From Streptomyces roseirectus (lineage in GTDB: Bacteria > Actinomycetota > Actinomycetes > Streptomycetales > Streptomycetaceae), in the NCBI RefSeq assembly GCF_014489635.1, contig NZ_CP060828.1, positions 4,378,001-4,442,000 of the forward strand: DNA of 64,000 nt, read 5' to 3'. Both the position numbers and the translations under genes were made by a program. Every line of letters starts with the position of its first letter. Position 1 is the stretch's first letter. The notes under the pieces were generated by a model that saw only the letters and a program-made list of their open reading frames with translations, was not told the DNA's origin and searched no databases. Shown one piece after another: positions 37,101 through 45,487 of this stretch.

Positions 37101-39030
37101 CCGTCACGACCTCGGTGACCGTGCGCAGGCCCTCCCCGGCCGTGTCGATGCGATCGGCGACGGAACCGGCCTGCGCGACGGTCGTGATGGCGGCCGCGTC
37201 GGCCAACAGGGCTTCCACTTCGGCCTGTTGGGTGTCGAAGGCGTCCGGTTTCGCCAGGTGTTCGACGGCCCGGCGTCCGAACCGGTCCAGGTCGGCGCCG
37301 GCTTGTTCGGCCAGCGCGTCGATGCGGGGCAGGTCCGCGTACCGGACCTCTTTCAGCGTCAGCAAGTGGCCCTGGGCGCGGCGGAGTTCGGTCAGTGCGG
37401 TCACCCAGGCGGAGGCGGTGCGCGGGGTCTCGCCGCGCAGCCGGCGCACGGTCGAGGCGAGCCGTTCGGCGGCTTCGTCGAGGGCGTCGGCGGCCTGCCG
37501 GGTGAGGGTGCGGACGGTGCGGAACTCGGCGAGGACCTGTTCGGCGGTAGCCTGGACGGCGGCCAACAGGGCGCCGAGGCCGCCGAGTTCGGCGTCCGCG
37601 AGCCAGTGGTGGGTGTCGGCCGCGCGTACGCAGGCGGCGACCAGTGCCTCGTGCCCCTCGACCGTCGCGGTGGTCTCCCCCACCGACCGCGCGATCGAGA
37701 GGCAGTCGGCGATCCCCCGCACCAGGTCGGCGTTCCCCACCCGGCCCAGTGCCTCGCCGCCTCCCCCTGTCTCCGCGTGTGTGTCGGAGACGTACGGCGA
37801 CGTCCAGCGCTGCACGGCGTGCACGCGTCCCGGTTCGTCGCCCGCCCGCAGCACCACCAGCTCCCCGTCGTCCCAGCGGGCCCAGCCCTGGCAGGGCAGC
37901 GGTGCGGCGAACTCCTTGCGGATGGTGTTGTACGACAGCAGCAGCGTCGTACCCGTAGTACTGAAGGCCGGACTCGTAGCACTGGAGGTCGCCCCCGTAG
38001 TACTGAAGGCGTACAGGACGTCCTCCCCGTACGGGGAGCGCACCTCCCGTTCGAACTCCAGGCCCTCTGTGTCGAGGTCGAAGGTCTTGTGCGCCCCGGA
38101 GGCGAGGCAGTAGCCGCCGGGGAAGACGATGCCCTGGTCGTCGGGGAGGCGCCGGCACGCCTGTCCGATTCCGTCGAGCCGGACGGCCGTCCGCGTCAGG
38201 GTGTTGGCGACCAGGTAGCGGTGGGTGTCCTCCCGGTAGGGGCGGACCCGGACGAGGATCAGGGGGCCGACGCGGGCGTGGGCGATGTCGGCGTCGGCCA
38301 GGGACTGCAGGGCCTCGGTGACGGGCTCGGTGTGGAGGGTGTCGCCGGTGTCCGTCGTGAGGGTGAGGGCGGCGTCGGACGTCGAGATCCGCAGGCCCTC
38401 GGGGAGCCGGGCGTAGCGGCCCTGGACATGGTCGTCCCGTAGTACCTCGGTCCAGGGGAAGTCGTGGCTCTCAGGTCGTACGTGGTCCCGGTCGCCCCGC
38501 GCGTCGAGGAATTCCGGGTGTCCGGTCGGGGCCTGCGACCAGCGCAGCACCTTGGTGTCGTCCGTCTTCTCGCCGGTCCTGAAGACGGCCAGCAGCCGGT
38601 CGTCGGTGAGGCGGAGCCTGAGGAGGCTCGCCTGGCGGTAGTAGCGGTGGAGGGCGGTGAACTCCCGCAGGAATTCCGGGGAGTCGAGGAGGCCGGGGAG
38701 CGAGTCGCCCGGGACGCGGTTCAACTCGCGGTCGTACAGGGCGAGTACGTCGGCGACCTGCCGCTCGGGGCGGCCGTGGACATCGGCGGCGGTGTCGTAC
38801 CCGAAGAGGAGAAAGTCGCCGATGGCCACGATGTCCCGGGGCAGGCCGGGGTGTTCGGTGCGCAGCGTGTCCGTGCCGGTGAGGGCGAGACCGGTGGCGC
38901 CGAACTCCTGGATGCGGCGGGCGTTCAACTCCTCGGTATGCCGGGTGAGTTCGGCGGCCTGGGCGGTGAGGCGGTCGCGGAGGAGTTCGTAGGTGCCGGG
39001 GTCGGCACCGTCGTGGGCGCGTGAACTCAA
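34144..39030 (-). CDS. Large AAA ATPase, DUF3686 family
   Basis: 1628 residues. The N-terminal ~420 residues match the DUF3686 'DNA repair ATPase' region, the middle (about 430-850) is largely coiled coil, and a C-terminal AAA domain has Walker A PPGYGKTT near 1260, Walker B LLHVDDIQ near 1325 and sensor-1 CMAGNPFTESG near 1372. The family's function is not established. In Streptomyces it neighbours an SPFH protein, as here, suggesting an ATPase acting with a membrane scaffold. Apparent start TTG at 39030 with GGGGGAG very close upstream. Residues near 341-361 consist of three 7-residue repeats from the dispersed GTACTACGGG family, inserted without breaking the frame. Confidence 0.85.
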   Translation of the reverse strand: MSSRAHDGADPGTYELLRDRLTAQAAELTRHTEELNARRIQEFGATGLALTGTDTLRTEHPGLPRDIVAIGDFLLFGYDTAADVHGRPERQVADVLALYDRELNRVPGDSLPGLLDSPEFLREFTALHRYYRQASLLRLRLTDDRLLAVFRTGEKTDDTKVLRWSQAPTGHPEFLDARGDRDHVRPESHDFPWTEVLRDDHVQGRYARLPEGLRISTSDAALTLTTDTGDTLHTEPVTEALQSLADADIAHARVGPLILVRVRPYREDTHRYLVANTLTRTAVRLDGIGQACRRLPDDQGIVFPGGYCLASGAHKTFDLDTEGLEFEREVRSPYGEDVLYAFSTTGATSSATSPAFSTTGTTLLLSYNTIRKEFAAPLPCQGWARWDDGELVVLRAGDEPGRVHAVQRWTSPYVSDTHAETGGGGEALGRVGNADLVRGIADCLSIARSVGETTATVEGHEALVAACVRAADTHHWLADAELGGLGALLAAVQATAEQVLAEFRTVRTLTRQAADALDEAAERLASTVRRLRGETPRTASAWVTALTELRRAQGHLLTLKEVRYADLPRIDALAEQAGADLDRFGRRAVEHLAKPDAFDTQQAEVEALLADAAAITTVAQAGSVADRIDTAGEGLRTVTEVVTGLDIADATVRTSVLERIADVLGGVNRARAVLDTRRRALRDSEGRAEFAAEFALLGQTVTGALAAADTPDACDTQLAGVLVRLENLESRFAEFDDFLTQLDDRRTELADAFAARKQSLLDARARRAEHLAASATRVLETIARRAATLPDADAVSTHFASDPMVAKIRRTAGELRELGDMVRAEELDGRLRAARQEATRALRDRTDLYADDGRTLRLGAHRFAVTTEPLDLTLVPQGDTLAFALTGTDYRAPVTDPAFTDTRPHWDRSLPSESPQVSRAEHLAARLLRDPGPTALATTDDLPALVRRVAQESYDEGYERGIHDHDATAILRALLPLYDRAGTLRHEPAVRAAALVSWTHGVGPGERETLTRRAVSLARVGEIFGTAPGLPEFTRELASALGESDAAATYLFEEITGGPEGFVLSDPARTLLDKFRSTVGSSAYEAYADDLAALGGPAERRQLVTAWLSAYASSTGLDITEGELAEAVSAELCPESTRYPPEVSPVVTIEGLLSAHPRFVDGKLVLRIDEFLARTGQFADHDVPAFRAYQQRRAQLVAAERARLRLAEHRPRPMTAFVRNRLIDEVYLPLIGDSLARQIGTVGETKRTDTGGLLLLISPPGYGKTTLMEYVAHRLGLMLVKISGPALGNGVTSLDPAEAPNATSRQEVEKANFALAAGNNTLLHVDDIQHVSAEFLQKFIPLCDATRRIDGVWDGEPRTFDLRGKRFAVCMAGNPFTESGARFRVPDMLANRADVWNLGDVLTGKESAFAESFLENALTSHPVLSPLAGRDRSDLHLLARLAQHDPTATPDRLRHPYTPAEIEKILSVLRHALRARETVLTVNSAYIASAAQSEKSRTEPPFRLQGSYRTMNRIVQRIRPAMNDRELDAIIADHFTAEAHTLSHDAEANLLKLCELQGTLSGPPLKRWESIKASYIPAGGTDPIERAVTALNILAERMTAVEEAIVRSAMSSRGVRPLRDSVENVPEP
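37948..38010. repeat. Three 21-bp repeats inside the DUF3686 gene
   Basis: Units CGTACCCGTAGTACTGAAGGC, CGGACTCGTAGCACTGGAGGT and CGCCCCCGTAGTACTGAAGGC follow head to tail. Read on the coding strand they give AFSTTGA/TSSATSP-type heptapeptides. Outer units contain CCCGTAGTAC of the dispersed family; a further single copy lies at 38436-38446 in the same gene (Val-Leu-Arg). Confidence 0.85.
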
Positions 39031-39067
39031 CTTCTCCCCCAGGGGTGTTGACGTGGTGGTCGTGCGG

Positions 39068-39116
39068 GCGGGACGCCGCAGCTGCTGCCCCCCGCGCGGC
39101 AGCTGCGGCGTCCCGC
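39068..39116. terminator. Perfect 18-bp hairpin between SPFH and ATPase genes
   Basis: GCGGGACGCCGCAGCTGC (39068-39085) and its exact reverse complement (39099-39116) are separated by 13 bases. It occupies most of the 92-bp gap and could terminate, attenuate or process the SPFH-ATPase transcript. Confidence 0.75.
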
Positions 39117-39122
39117 CGGGGA

Positions 39123-41174
39123 TCAGGGCCTCGCGGTGGCGTTCAGCTCGGCGAGGCCCGACTGGGCTGTGGTGTCGAGGAGTTGACTCAGCTGCGGCGG
39201 GACGGTGACGCCGGACTTCATGAGCTTCGTCAGCAGGGCGGAGACGGTGAGGTTCTGGACGTCGGACGTGCTGATCGAGCCCAGCATCCGAGTGAGGTCG
39301 TCGGTGAAGGGGGTCGTGCCGTCGAGCCAGGGCTTGGCCAACGTCTGTGCGGTGTCGGAGTGTTGGACGAATCCGTCGACGCCCTTGCCGAGCGCGATCG
39401 AGCCGACGAGGCGGTCGAGGAAGACCGAGTCGCCGCCGACGATGTCGATGTCCGCGTTCTCCAGGCCCGTCGCGAGGACGGTGGCCTGTGCCTCGGCGAT
39501 CTGCCGCTGCGTGTCGAGCCCGGCGAGGCGGATCTCCTTCTCCGCCGCGAGCCGCAGGCGGTACTCCTCGTGGGTGCGGGACGCCTCGTCGAGGGCGGCC
39601 ATCGCGGCGGCCTTGTCGGTGAGCCCCGCCGCCTCGGCCTTCAGCTTCTCGCCGATGGCCTTGGCGTCGGCGAGGGCCTGCGCCTCGGCGCCCTCGGCGC
39701 GGGCGAGGGCGGTCGCGCGGGTGCCCTCGGCCTCGGCGCGCATCCTCGCCGCCGCCGCTTCGGCCTCGGCGCGGCCGGTCTTCTCGATGACCTCGGCCTC
39801 CTTGTCGCGCACCTGCACGGCGGCGAGCCCTTCGGCGGCGGCCTCGGCCTGGATGCCCTCCGCTAGCCGCAGCTTGGCCTGCGCGTCGAGGTCGGCGCTC
39901 TTCAACCGGGCCTCGGCCAGGGTGAGTTCTTCAGCGGCGCGGTGAACTGCCGCCGCCTCGGCGGCCTCTGCGGCCTTGATGTCCTTGACCAGCTTCTCCT
40001 GAGCCTCGGCCTCGGCGGCGATGACGACGGCCTGCCGCTCGCGCTCCGCCTCCTCCACGGCCCTCAACTTCTTGATGGCTTCTTCCTGTTCGGCGACCGT
40101 CCGGTCCACGGCGACCCGTTCGCGCACCACCTCGGCGATCTCCCGGCGCTCCGCCTCGACCTCCTTGTCGGCGGCGATCCGCGTCAGCTGGGTCTCCCGC
40201 TCACGGGCGATGACCTCCAACAGGCGGTCCTTCTCGATGCGTTCGCTCTCGACGGCGATGACGCGCTCGCGGTTCTTCGCGGCGACGGCGACCTCGCGGG
40301 CCTGGTTCTCGCGCTGGACGCCGAGTTGTTCCTCGGTGCGCAGGAACGCGCCCTGGGAGCGCAGCCGTTCCTCCTCGATCACCCGCGCGGTCTCGGCCTC
40401 CTCGCGCGCCCGCGTCGTCTCGATCTCGCGCCGCTGCTTGATCTCGGCGTCGGCCTGGCGGCGTTCGAGTTCGAGGATGGCCTCGCGCGCGTCGACGTTC
40501 TGGCGCGTGATCTCCTTCTCCTCGGTGCGCTGGGCCTCGTTGGTGCGGACGTGCTCGGTGGCGGTGAGTTCGGTGATCTTCCGAATGCCTTGCGCGTCAA
40601 GGACGTTGGCGGGGTCGAGCTGGCTGAGCGGCGTCTGCTCCAGGTAGTCGATCGCCGCGTCCTCCAGGTGGTAGCCGTTGAGGTCGACGCCGATGACCTC
40701 GATGATGCGGTATCTCAACTCCTCGCGCTTGGTGTAGAGATCGGTGAAGTCCAGTTGTTTTCCCACGGTCTTGAGGGCTTCGGAGAACTTCGCGTGGAAC
40801 AGTTCCTGGAGGGTGCGCTGGTCGCTGGCGCGGGCCGTGCCGACCGCCTGCGCGACCTTGACGACGTCCTCGACCGTCTTGTTGACCTTGACGAAGAACG
40901 AGATGCGGATGTCGGCGCGGATGTTGTCCCGGCAGATCAGCCCCTCCTTGCCGGCGCGGGTGATCTCGATCGTCTTGACCGAGATGTCCATCGTCTCGGC
41001 CTTGTGCAGGACCGGCAGCACGATCTGTCCGGTGAACGTCACGTCCACCTTGCGCATCTTGGACACGATCAGCGCCTTGCCCTGCTCGACCTTGCGGAAG
41101 AGCCGGGAGACGAGGAACAGGGCGGCGAGCAGCAGGATCAGGCCGACGGCTGTCAGCACGCCTATGACATCCAT
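39123..41174 (-). CDS. SPFH/flotillin-like membrane protein
   Basis: 683 residues. One N-terminal membrane helix (4-24) followed by an SPFH (band 7) domain to about 230, then a long Glu/Ala/Arg-rich coiled coil (about 240-600) and a C-terminal 80-residue globular end. Flotillins oligomerise at the inner membrane and organise membrane microdomains or quality-control ATPases. ATG at 41174 has GAGGA 7 bases upstream; the frame extends farther but without support. Upstream of the DUF3686 ATPase in the same direction, so probably one transcription unit interrupted by the hairpin. Confidence 0.9.
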   Translation of the reverse strand: MDVIGVLTAVGLILLLAALFLVSRLFRKVEQGKALIVSKMRKVDVTFTGQIVLPVLHKAETMDISVKTIEITRAGKEGLICRDNIRADIRISFFVKVNKTVEDVVKVAQAVGTARASDQRTLQELFHAKFSEALKTVGKQLDFTDLYTKREELRYRIIEVIGVDLNGYHLEDAAIDYLEQTPLSQLDPANVLDAQGIRKITELTATEHVRTNEAQRTEEKEITRQNVDAREAILELERRQADAEIKQRREIETTRAREEAETARVIEEERLRSQGAFLRTEEQLGVQRENQAREVAVAAKNRERVIAVESERIEKDRLLEVIARERETQLTRIAADKEVEAERREIAEVVRERVAVDRTVAEQEEAIKKLRAVEEAERERQAVVIAAEAEAQEKLVKDIKAAEAAEAAAVHRAAEELTLAEARLKSADLDAQAKLRLAEGIQAEAAAEGLAAVQVRDKEAEVIEKTGRAEAEAAAARMRAEAEGTRATALARAEGAEAQALADAKAIGEKLKAEAAGLTDKAAAMAALDEASRTHEEYRLRLAAEKEIRLAGLDTQRQIAEAQATVLATGLENADIDIVGGDSVFLDRLVGSIALGKGVDGFVQHSDTAQTLAKPWLDGTTPFTDDLTRMLGSISTSDVQNLTVSALLTKLMKSGVTVPPQLSQLLDTTAQSGLAELNATARP

Positions 41175-41360
41175 GGGTACGTCCTCGGGCCGTTGGGTTG
41201 GTGCCGTCATCGTGCCCGCGGCCCGGATCTTCGCGCATTGCCGGTTCTCGGCAGTGTTCTCAGGGGTGTTGATGCCGAGCCCTGTCAAGATTCCGTCAAG
41301 AGGGCCCGACAGTAGGGGAGTTGGAGGTTCAAGGGCGTGGGTCCGGGTGTCGTCGTCCGG

Positions 41361-42821
41361 TCACGAGGCCGAGGGGCGCAGGGGGTGTTCGGCGGGGCGT
41401 GCCTCGCTTCTCCCGTGCAGGGCACTGCCCTTGAGCCAGGTGCGCCAAGGCATGTTCCAGTCGCCGACGCCGTTCTCGAACGGCGTCATCTCCTGGCCCC
41501 GGGTGTGCACGGTCCGCGTGATGTCGCCCTCGCCGAGGATCAGGAACAGCCACGCCGCGTCCTCGTCGCTCATCCCGACGCAGCCGTGGCTGACGTCCCT
41601 GCGCCCGAACGACGACGTCGCCCAGGGGGCGGCGTGCAGGAACTCGCCGCTGCGGGTGAGCCGGACGGCGTGGCGCACAGGCAGGTCGTACGTCTCGTCG
41701 GTGCCGGAGGGGATGCCGATGGTCGTGCTGCGCATCCTGAGGACGGCCTGCTTGTCGAGGACGACCTTGACGCCGGCCCGGGTGCGGTAGCCCTCCTTGC
41801 CGGTCGTCACCGGGATGACCCTGAGGGTCATGCCGTCGCGCAGGACGCTCATCCGGTGGGCGGCGGCGTCGATGACGGCCTCCACGTGGGCGCCGGTGGC
41901 GAAGCTCAGGGGTTGTACGGGGGCCACCCTGAGGTGGTCGGTGAGGCGCAGGCCGGCGAGGTCGTCGGCGGTGACCCGGATCTCGGCACGGGCCGGCCAG
42001 TAGGTGCGGGGGCGGTAGTGGAGGGTGGTCGCGTCGAGCCAGTGCCAGGCGCCGGAGGCGGCCTGTGGGGTGGAGGTGACCCTGAGGTGGCTCTCCAGGA
42101 GGGCGCGGCTCTCGGGGGGTACGGGGTGGCTGAGGTGGGCGGTGATGATCTGGCCCACGCCGTAGGTACTACGGGTCTCCCCGACGCCGGCTGCCGCCTG
42201 CCCCTGGGTACTGCGGGCGCCGTCGGGGTCGGCTGGCCCCTGGGGGCTACGGGTACTACGGGTGCTGTCACGGCCGGCTGCCACCCGGGTACTACGGGTC
42301 TCCCCCGCCCCGGGTCCCAGGGTGATCGTGAGGAGGCCGCTGCGGGCGCGGGCGGTGGTGAACTCCGTGCGGTGGGGGGTGCCGCCGGTGCGGGGTTCGG
42401 TCCGGACCTCGGCGACGTAGTGGGTGGCGGCCCGTAGTACGTGGGTACTGCGCCATACGCGCGAGGAGGCGTCGAGCCGTCCGGCCACGCGGTGGCCCGC
42501 GTCGTCCCTGAGGGTGACGTCCGTGAGGCTGCCCTGTCCGTTCAGGGTGACGGTGACCGGGGCGTCGGGGTCGACGGGACCCGTACGTCCCAGGGTGTGC
42601 GCGCCGACCCGCACCTCGGGCCGGGGCGGGGCGGGCTTGCTGTCGCCGTCCGGGGTGTCGGCGTGGGGTCGGAGGGCTGCGGTCAGGGCAACGGCCAGGA
42701 CGGCGGCGGCTGTTGCGGCCGTGCCGTACGTCTTCGGGGCCCTGCCGCCGGGGCTGCTCGGGATGCTCGGCGCCAACCTGTGCTCCAGCGGGGTCGAGGG
42801 GGCGGATGGGTCGGCTCGCAT
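41361..42821 (-). CDS. L,D-transpeptidase with Ig-like domains
   Basis: 486 residues. One N-terminal membrane helix (near 38-55) without lipobox, then two Ig-like domains and a YkuD catalytic domain with SFGRRDVSHGCVGM (active Cys near 414). Makes 3-3 cross-links in peptidoglycan outside the membrane, as LdtMt2-type enzymes do. ATG at 42821 preferred; GTG at 42878 is possible. Residues about 175-225, between the Ig-like domains, contain repeated Arg-Ser-Thr (ETRST, DSTRSTRSPQ) created by several GGTACTACGGG copies read antisense. This is an insertion by comparison with the domain layout of the family. Confidence 0.88.
   Translation of the reverse strand: MRADPSAPSTPLEHRLAPSIPSSPGGRAPKTYGTAATAAAVLAVALTAALRPHADTPDGDSKPAPPRPEVRVGAHTLGRTGPVDPDAPVTVTLNGQGSLTDVTLRDDAGHRVAGRLDASSRVWRSTHVLRAATHYVAEVRTEPRTGGTPHRTEFTTARARSGLLTITLGPGAGETRSTRVAAGRDSTRSTRSPQGPADPDGARSTQGQAAAGVGETRSTYGVGQIITAHLSHPVPPESRALLESHLRVTSTPQAASGAWHWLDATTLHYRPRTYWPARAEIRVTADDLAGLRLTDHLRVAPVQPLSFATGAHVEAVIDAAAHRMSVLRDGMTLRVIPVTTGKEGYRTRAGVKVVLDKQAVLRMRSTTIGIPSGTDETYDLPVRHAVRLTRSGEFLHAAPWATSSFGRRDVSHGCVGMSDEDAAWLFLILGEGDITRTVHTRGQEMTPFENGVGDWNMPWRTWLKGSALHGRSEARPAEHPLRPSAS
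42165..42298. repeat. Cluster of GGTACTACGGG copies in the L,D-transpeptidase gene
   Basis: Copies at 42165-42175, 42207-42217 (one mismatch), 42251-42262 and 42287-42298, plus a reverse copy at 42431-42440. All lie within the inter-domain linker of the protein. Confidence 0.9.
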
Positions 42822-43144
42822 GTAACCGGCTGATACCTCGGAGCCACCCGTACGTCCCCGGCGTGTCCCGAGAACCACGGATGATCAGCATCCGATCAGA
42901 CGAAAAGGCGGCCTCCGGGCCGTCGTCCTATGCCGCGCGTCCGACCCCGGCAGACCGTGCGGGACAGGTCCGGCCGGGCGGGAGAGGGCCGTCCGAGTAG
43001 CTGGGGGACGTCCTCATCTCCCCCTGCGGAACACTCAATTGGCCCGTACGCCCTCCACCGGCCGCCCGCCAAAAGGACGGGGTGAATCCATGCGCCCATA
43101 TGACGTCCGCTGCGCGCGCCGCCGCCGCGGCGCCCACAACCATA
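42822..43144. other. Divergent intergenic region with AT-rich element
   Basis: 323 bp between the L,D-transpeptidase and surface-protein starts. No small gene is recognised. Just at its right edge, TGATCA occurs at 43146-43151 and 43161-43166 in a locally AT-rich stretch, a candidate operator that overlaps the possible starts of the next gene. Confidence 0.35.
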
Positions 43145-44722
43145 ATGATCAATACGTTCATGATCATCCGATTTCCCCAGTGCAACGAGCACACCGGCGC
43201 CCCGGTCTCCCGGGCCGGCACCGGCACGCTGGTCCGGCGGGCGGTTCTGCCGCTGGTCCTGGCGTGCAGCGCCCTCGCCACCTGCTGGCCCACCCATGCC
43301 GCCCCGGCCGCGGCCCCTGCGGACGGGACCGGCACGAGGGGACTGGTACTACGGGTGATCGTCAACAAACGGCCCGGCATCGGCGCCGTCGACCCGGGCA
43401 TCCGTACCGGTCACCCCGTACTCAAGGAGTACCGCCTCACCAACAAGGGCGGCGCCGACCTGCACGACGTCCGCGTCGTCGACCCCGGCATGAAGGGGGC
43501 CCGCATCACCTGCGCGGGCGGCTCGGACCGGGTCCGGCTGCTGCCCGGCCTGACCTCGACGACCTGTACGGCGGAGGGCGGCGCGCGGAAGGGCAGGCGG
43601 ATCGCGCAGGCCACCGCCGCCGGGCGGATCCCCTCGCTGAACGCGCCGGTCCGGGCGACGGCCCGCTCCGGGTACTCCGGGGTCGGCGGCACCCTGACCC
43701 TGAGCCAGCGCGCGACGATCGCCGCGCCCGCGAAACCCGGCGACCCGGCCCGCGTCACTCTCAAGTACGCCCTCGTCAACACGGGCAACCTCCCCGTTCA
43801 CTCCGTCAGCATCACCGACCGCCGGCTGGCCCCCAAGGGAGTGAGGTGCGCGGAGGGTACCTCGGTACTACGCCGGGTAGCTCCGGGGCAGAGCGTGCGG
43901 TGCACGGCGCGGCTGCGTCTCGACCCCGGCGAGCAGGTCAGCGAAGGGTTCGCCGAGGGCAGCGACCGCACCAGCACCCTGGACCGCAAGGGCCGGCTGA
44001 TCGGCGCGCCCATGCTGCGGGCGCACAGCATGCTGCGGTTCGGGGTGCCGTACCAGGGCGCCGTGGTGGACCCGGTCCCGATGCCCCTGGGGGTCGAAGC
44101 GGGGCCCGAGCCGGACGCCGCCGACGACGAGCCCGCGCCCGGTACACCCGTGCCGGGCCAGACGACGACGGACGACCCCGGTGTCGCGGCCGGCGTCGAC
44201 CCCGGCGAGATCCCCTCCACGGGGTATGACGACGTACCCGATGTGGTCCCCGGGTTCCTCCCCGGCGAACTGCCCGCGGGGTACCTCCCGGGTATCCCCT
44301 CCACCCATCCCTCGGGCACCCAGGTCCCCGGCGAACTGCCCGCCTTCTCGCTGCTCCCGCCCGGACACCACTTCTCGGACCCGGCGCTCCCCGGCACCCA
44401 CACCGACGCCCCCGGGTCCCGTAGTACCCCTGGTACGTCCGGCGCCCACGACGGACCCCACCAGACCGGCGCCGCCCACCCCTCGGCCTCCCACGACCCG
44501 GCCCGTAGTACTCAGGTACCCGACCCGTACGACCACGGAGCCGCGACCGCGACCCTCGAACCCGGCACCGCCCTCCCCCGGGGCGCCTCGGAACTGGGCT
44601 GGTTCGGCATCCCCCGCAACACCTTCCTCATCGGCGCGGTCCTGCTCGGGGCGTCGGCGGTGGCGGGGGCGGCGCTGTTCCTACGGCGGCGCGGGAGCGG
44701 GCCGGACGATCTGGCGTTCTGA
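43145..44722 (+). CDS. Cell-surface protein with C-terminal membrane anchor
   Basis: Up to 525 residues. Signal peptide near 25-55 (LVRRAVLPLVLACSALATC), then two DUF11/Ig-like modules (about 65-300: YRLTNKGGADLHDVRVVDPG and YALVNTGNLPVHSVSITD). A Pro/Gly-rich stalk covers about 310-490, and a C-terminal hydrophobic helix ends in RRRGSGPDDLAF. The end resembles a sortase-type anchor but no LPxTG or LAxTG is visible. Likely exposed on the cell surface; binding partner unknown. The start is uncertain (43145, 43160 or upstream 43082). Several dispersed-repeat copies lie within it (43345, 43864, 44418, 44502). Confidence 0.75.
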   Translation: MINTFMIIRFPQCNEHTGAPVSRAGTGTLVRRAVLPLVLACSALATCWPTHAAPAAAPADGTGTRGLVLRVIVNKRPGIGAVDPGIRTGHPVLKEYRLTNKGGADLHDVRVVDPGMKGARITCAGGSDRVRLLPGLTSTTCTAEGGARKGRRIAQATAAGRIPSLNAPVRATARSGYSGVGGTLTLSQRATIAAPAKPGDPARVTLKYALVNTGNLPVHSVSITDRRLAPKGVRCAEGTSVLRRVAPGQSVRCTARLRLDPGEQVSEGFAEGSDRTSTLDRKGRLIGAPMLRAHSMLRFGVPYQGAVVDPVPMPLGVEAGPEPDAADDEPAPGTPVPGQTTTDDPGVAAGVDPGEIPSTGYDDVPDVVPGFLPGELPAGYLPGIPSTHPSGTQVPGELPAFSLLPPGHHFSDPALPGTHTDAPGSRSTPGTSGAHDGPHQTGAAHPSASHDPARSTQVPDPYDHGAATATLEPGTALPRGASELGWFGIPRNTFLIGAVLLGASAVAGAALFLRRRGSGPDDLAF

Positions 44723-44737
44723 ATTCCCGAGCGGGGT

Positions 44738-45487
44738 TCAGCCGTTCCACGTCTCGTCGTAGGGATCCGTCGGCTCGGTCACCGGCTGCGCGCGGCTCAC
44801 CTGGATGAAGGGAATGGGGCCGCCGTTCACCGGGTCCGCCATTCGGCGCGGTGAATAGGTTCCGGTGATCAGCAGCCAGGTGTCGGGCTGGAGGACCGGC
44901 GGAATCTCCCCGGTGAGCGCGACTTTCACCGGCTGGGCATCGGCGGCACAGCAACTCAGTGCCATGCGCACCAGATACGGTGTTCCGTCCTTGCCCAGTG
45001 CCAGGAATCCGGCGATCTGGATCGTACGTCCCTTTATTTTCTCGTTGTCATAGATCGCCCGCCCCGCGTAATCGACGAGCGCGAGCCGAAGAGGACCGGT
45101 GGCGGGCAGTTCTCCGTAGACCACGGGTTCCTGGAGCGCGGTTCCGGTGCGGGTGGCGGTGTAGGAACCGAGCGCGGGCGGCGCGATGAGAATCAGCGCG
45201 AGCAAAGGGAGGACGAGCAGCCAGGAAATCCGGGGCTCGCGGTGGGAATGCCCGCTTTCCCCTTCGGCCGTGTGCGCTTCCGCCTCTCCCGGGCCGTCCT
45301 CGGTCTGCCCCTGTCGCCGCTCGTACCACCAGGTCGCCACCGCCGCGATCACCAGCACCACGCCCGCGGCCAGCAGCAACGGCCGCAGACCGGCCTTGAC
45401 GTACCGGAGGTAGAGGTCGGTGGTCCCGGCGTGCAGCAGCGCGGCGCCGAGCAGGAAGAGAACAGCCGACTGAGCCTGACGATTCAC
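44738..45487 (-). CDS. TIGR03943/YcgQ-type membrane protein
   Basis: 249 residues: N-terminal membrane helices (about 8-25 and 38-55), a cytoplasmic charged loop, a further helix near 90-110 and a C-terminal extracytoplasmic domain with ALSCCAADAQPVKVALTGE. Forms a conserved pair with a permease (ATGA overlap with the upstream gene). In several bacteria such pairs are controlled by Zur and linked to metal handling; no Zur box was recognised here. Confidence 0.85.
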   Translation of the reverse strand: MNRQAQSAVLFLLGAALLHAGTTDLYLRYVKAGLRPLLLAAGVVLVIAAVATWWYERRQGQTEDGPGEAEAHTAEGESGHSHREPRISWLLVLPLLALILIAPPALGSYTATRTGTALQEPVVYGELPATGPLRLALVDYAGRAIYDNEKIKGRTIQIAGFLALGKDGTPYLVRMALSCCAADAQPVKVALTGEIPPVLQPDTWLLITGTYSPRRMADPVNGGPIPFIQVSRAQPVTEPTDPYDETWNG

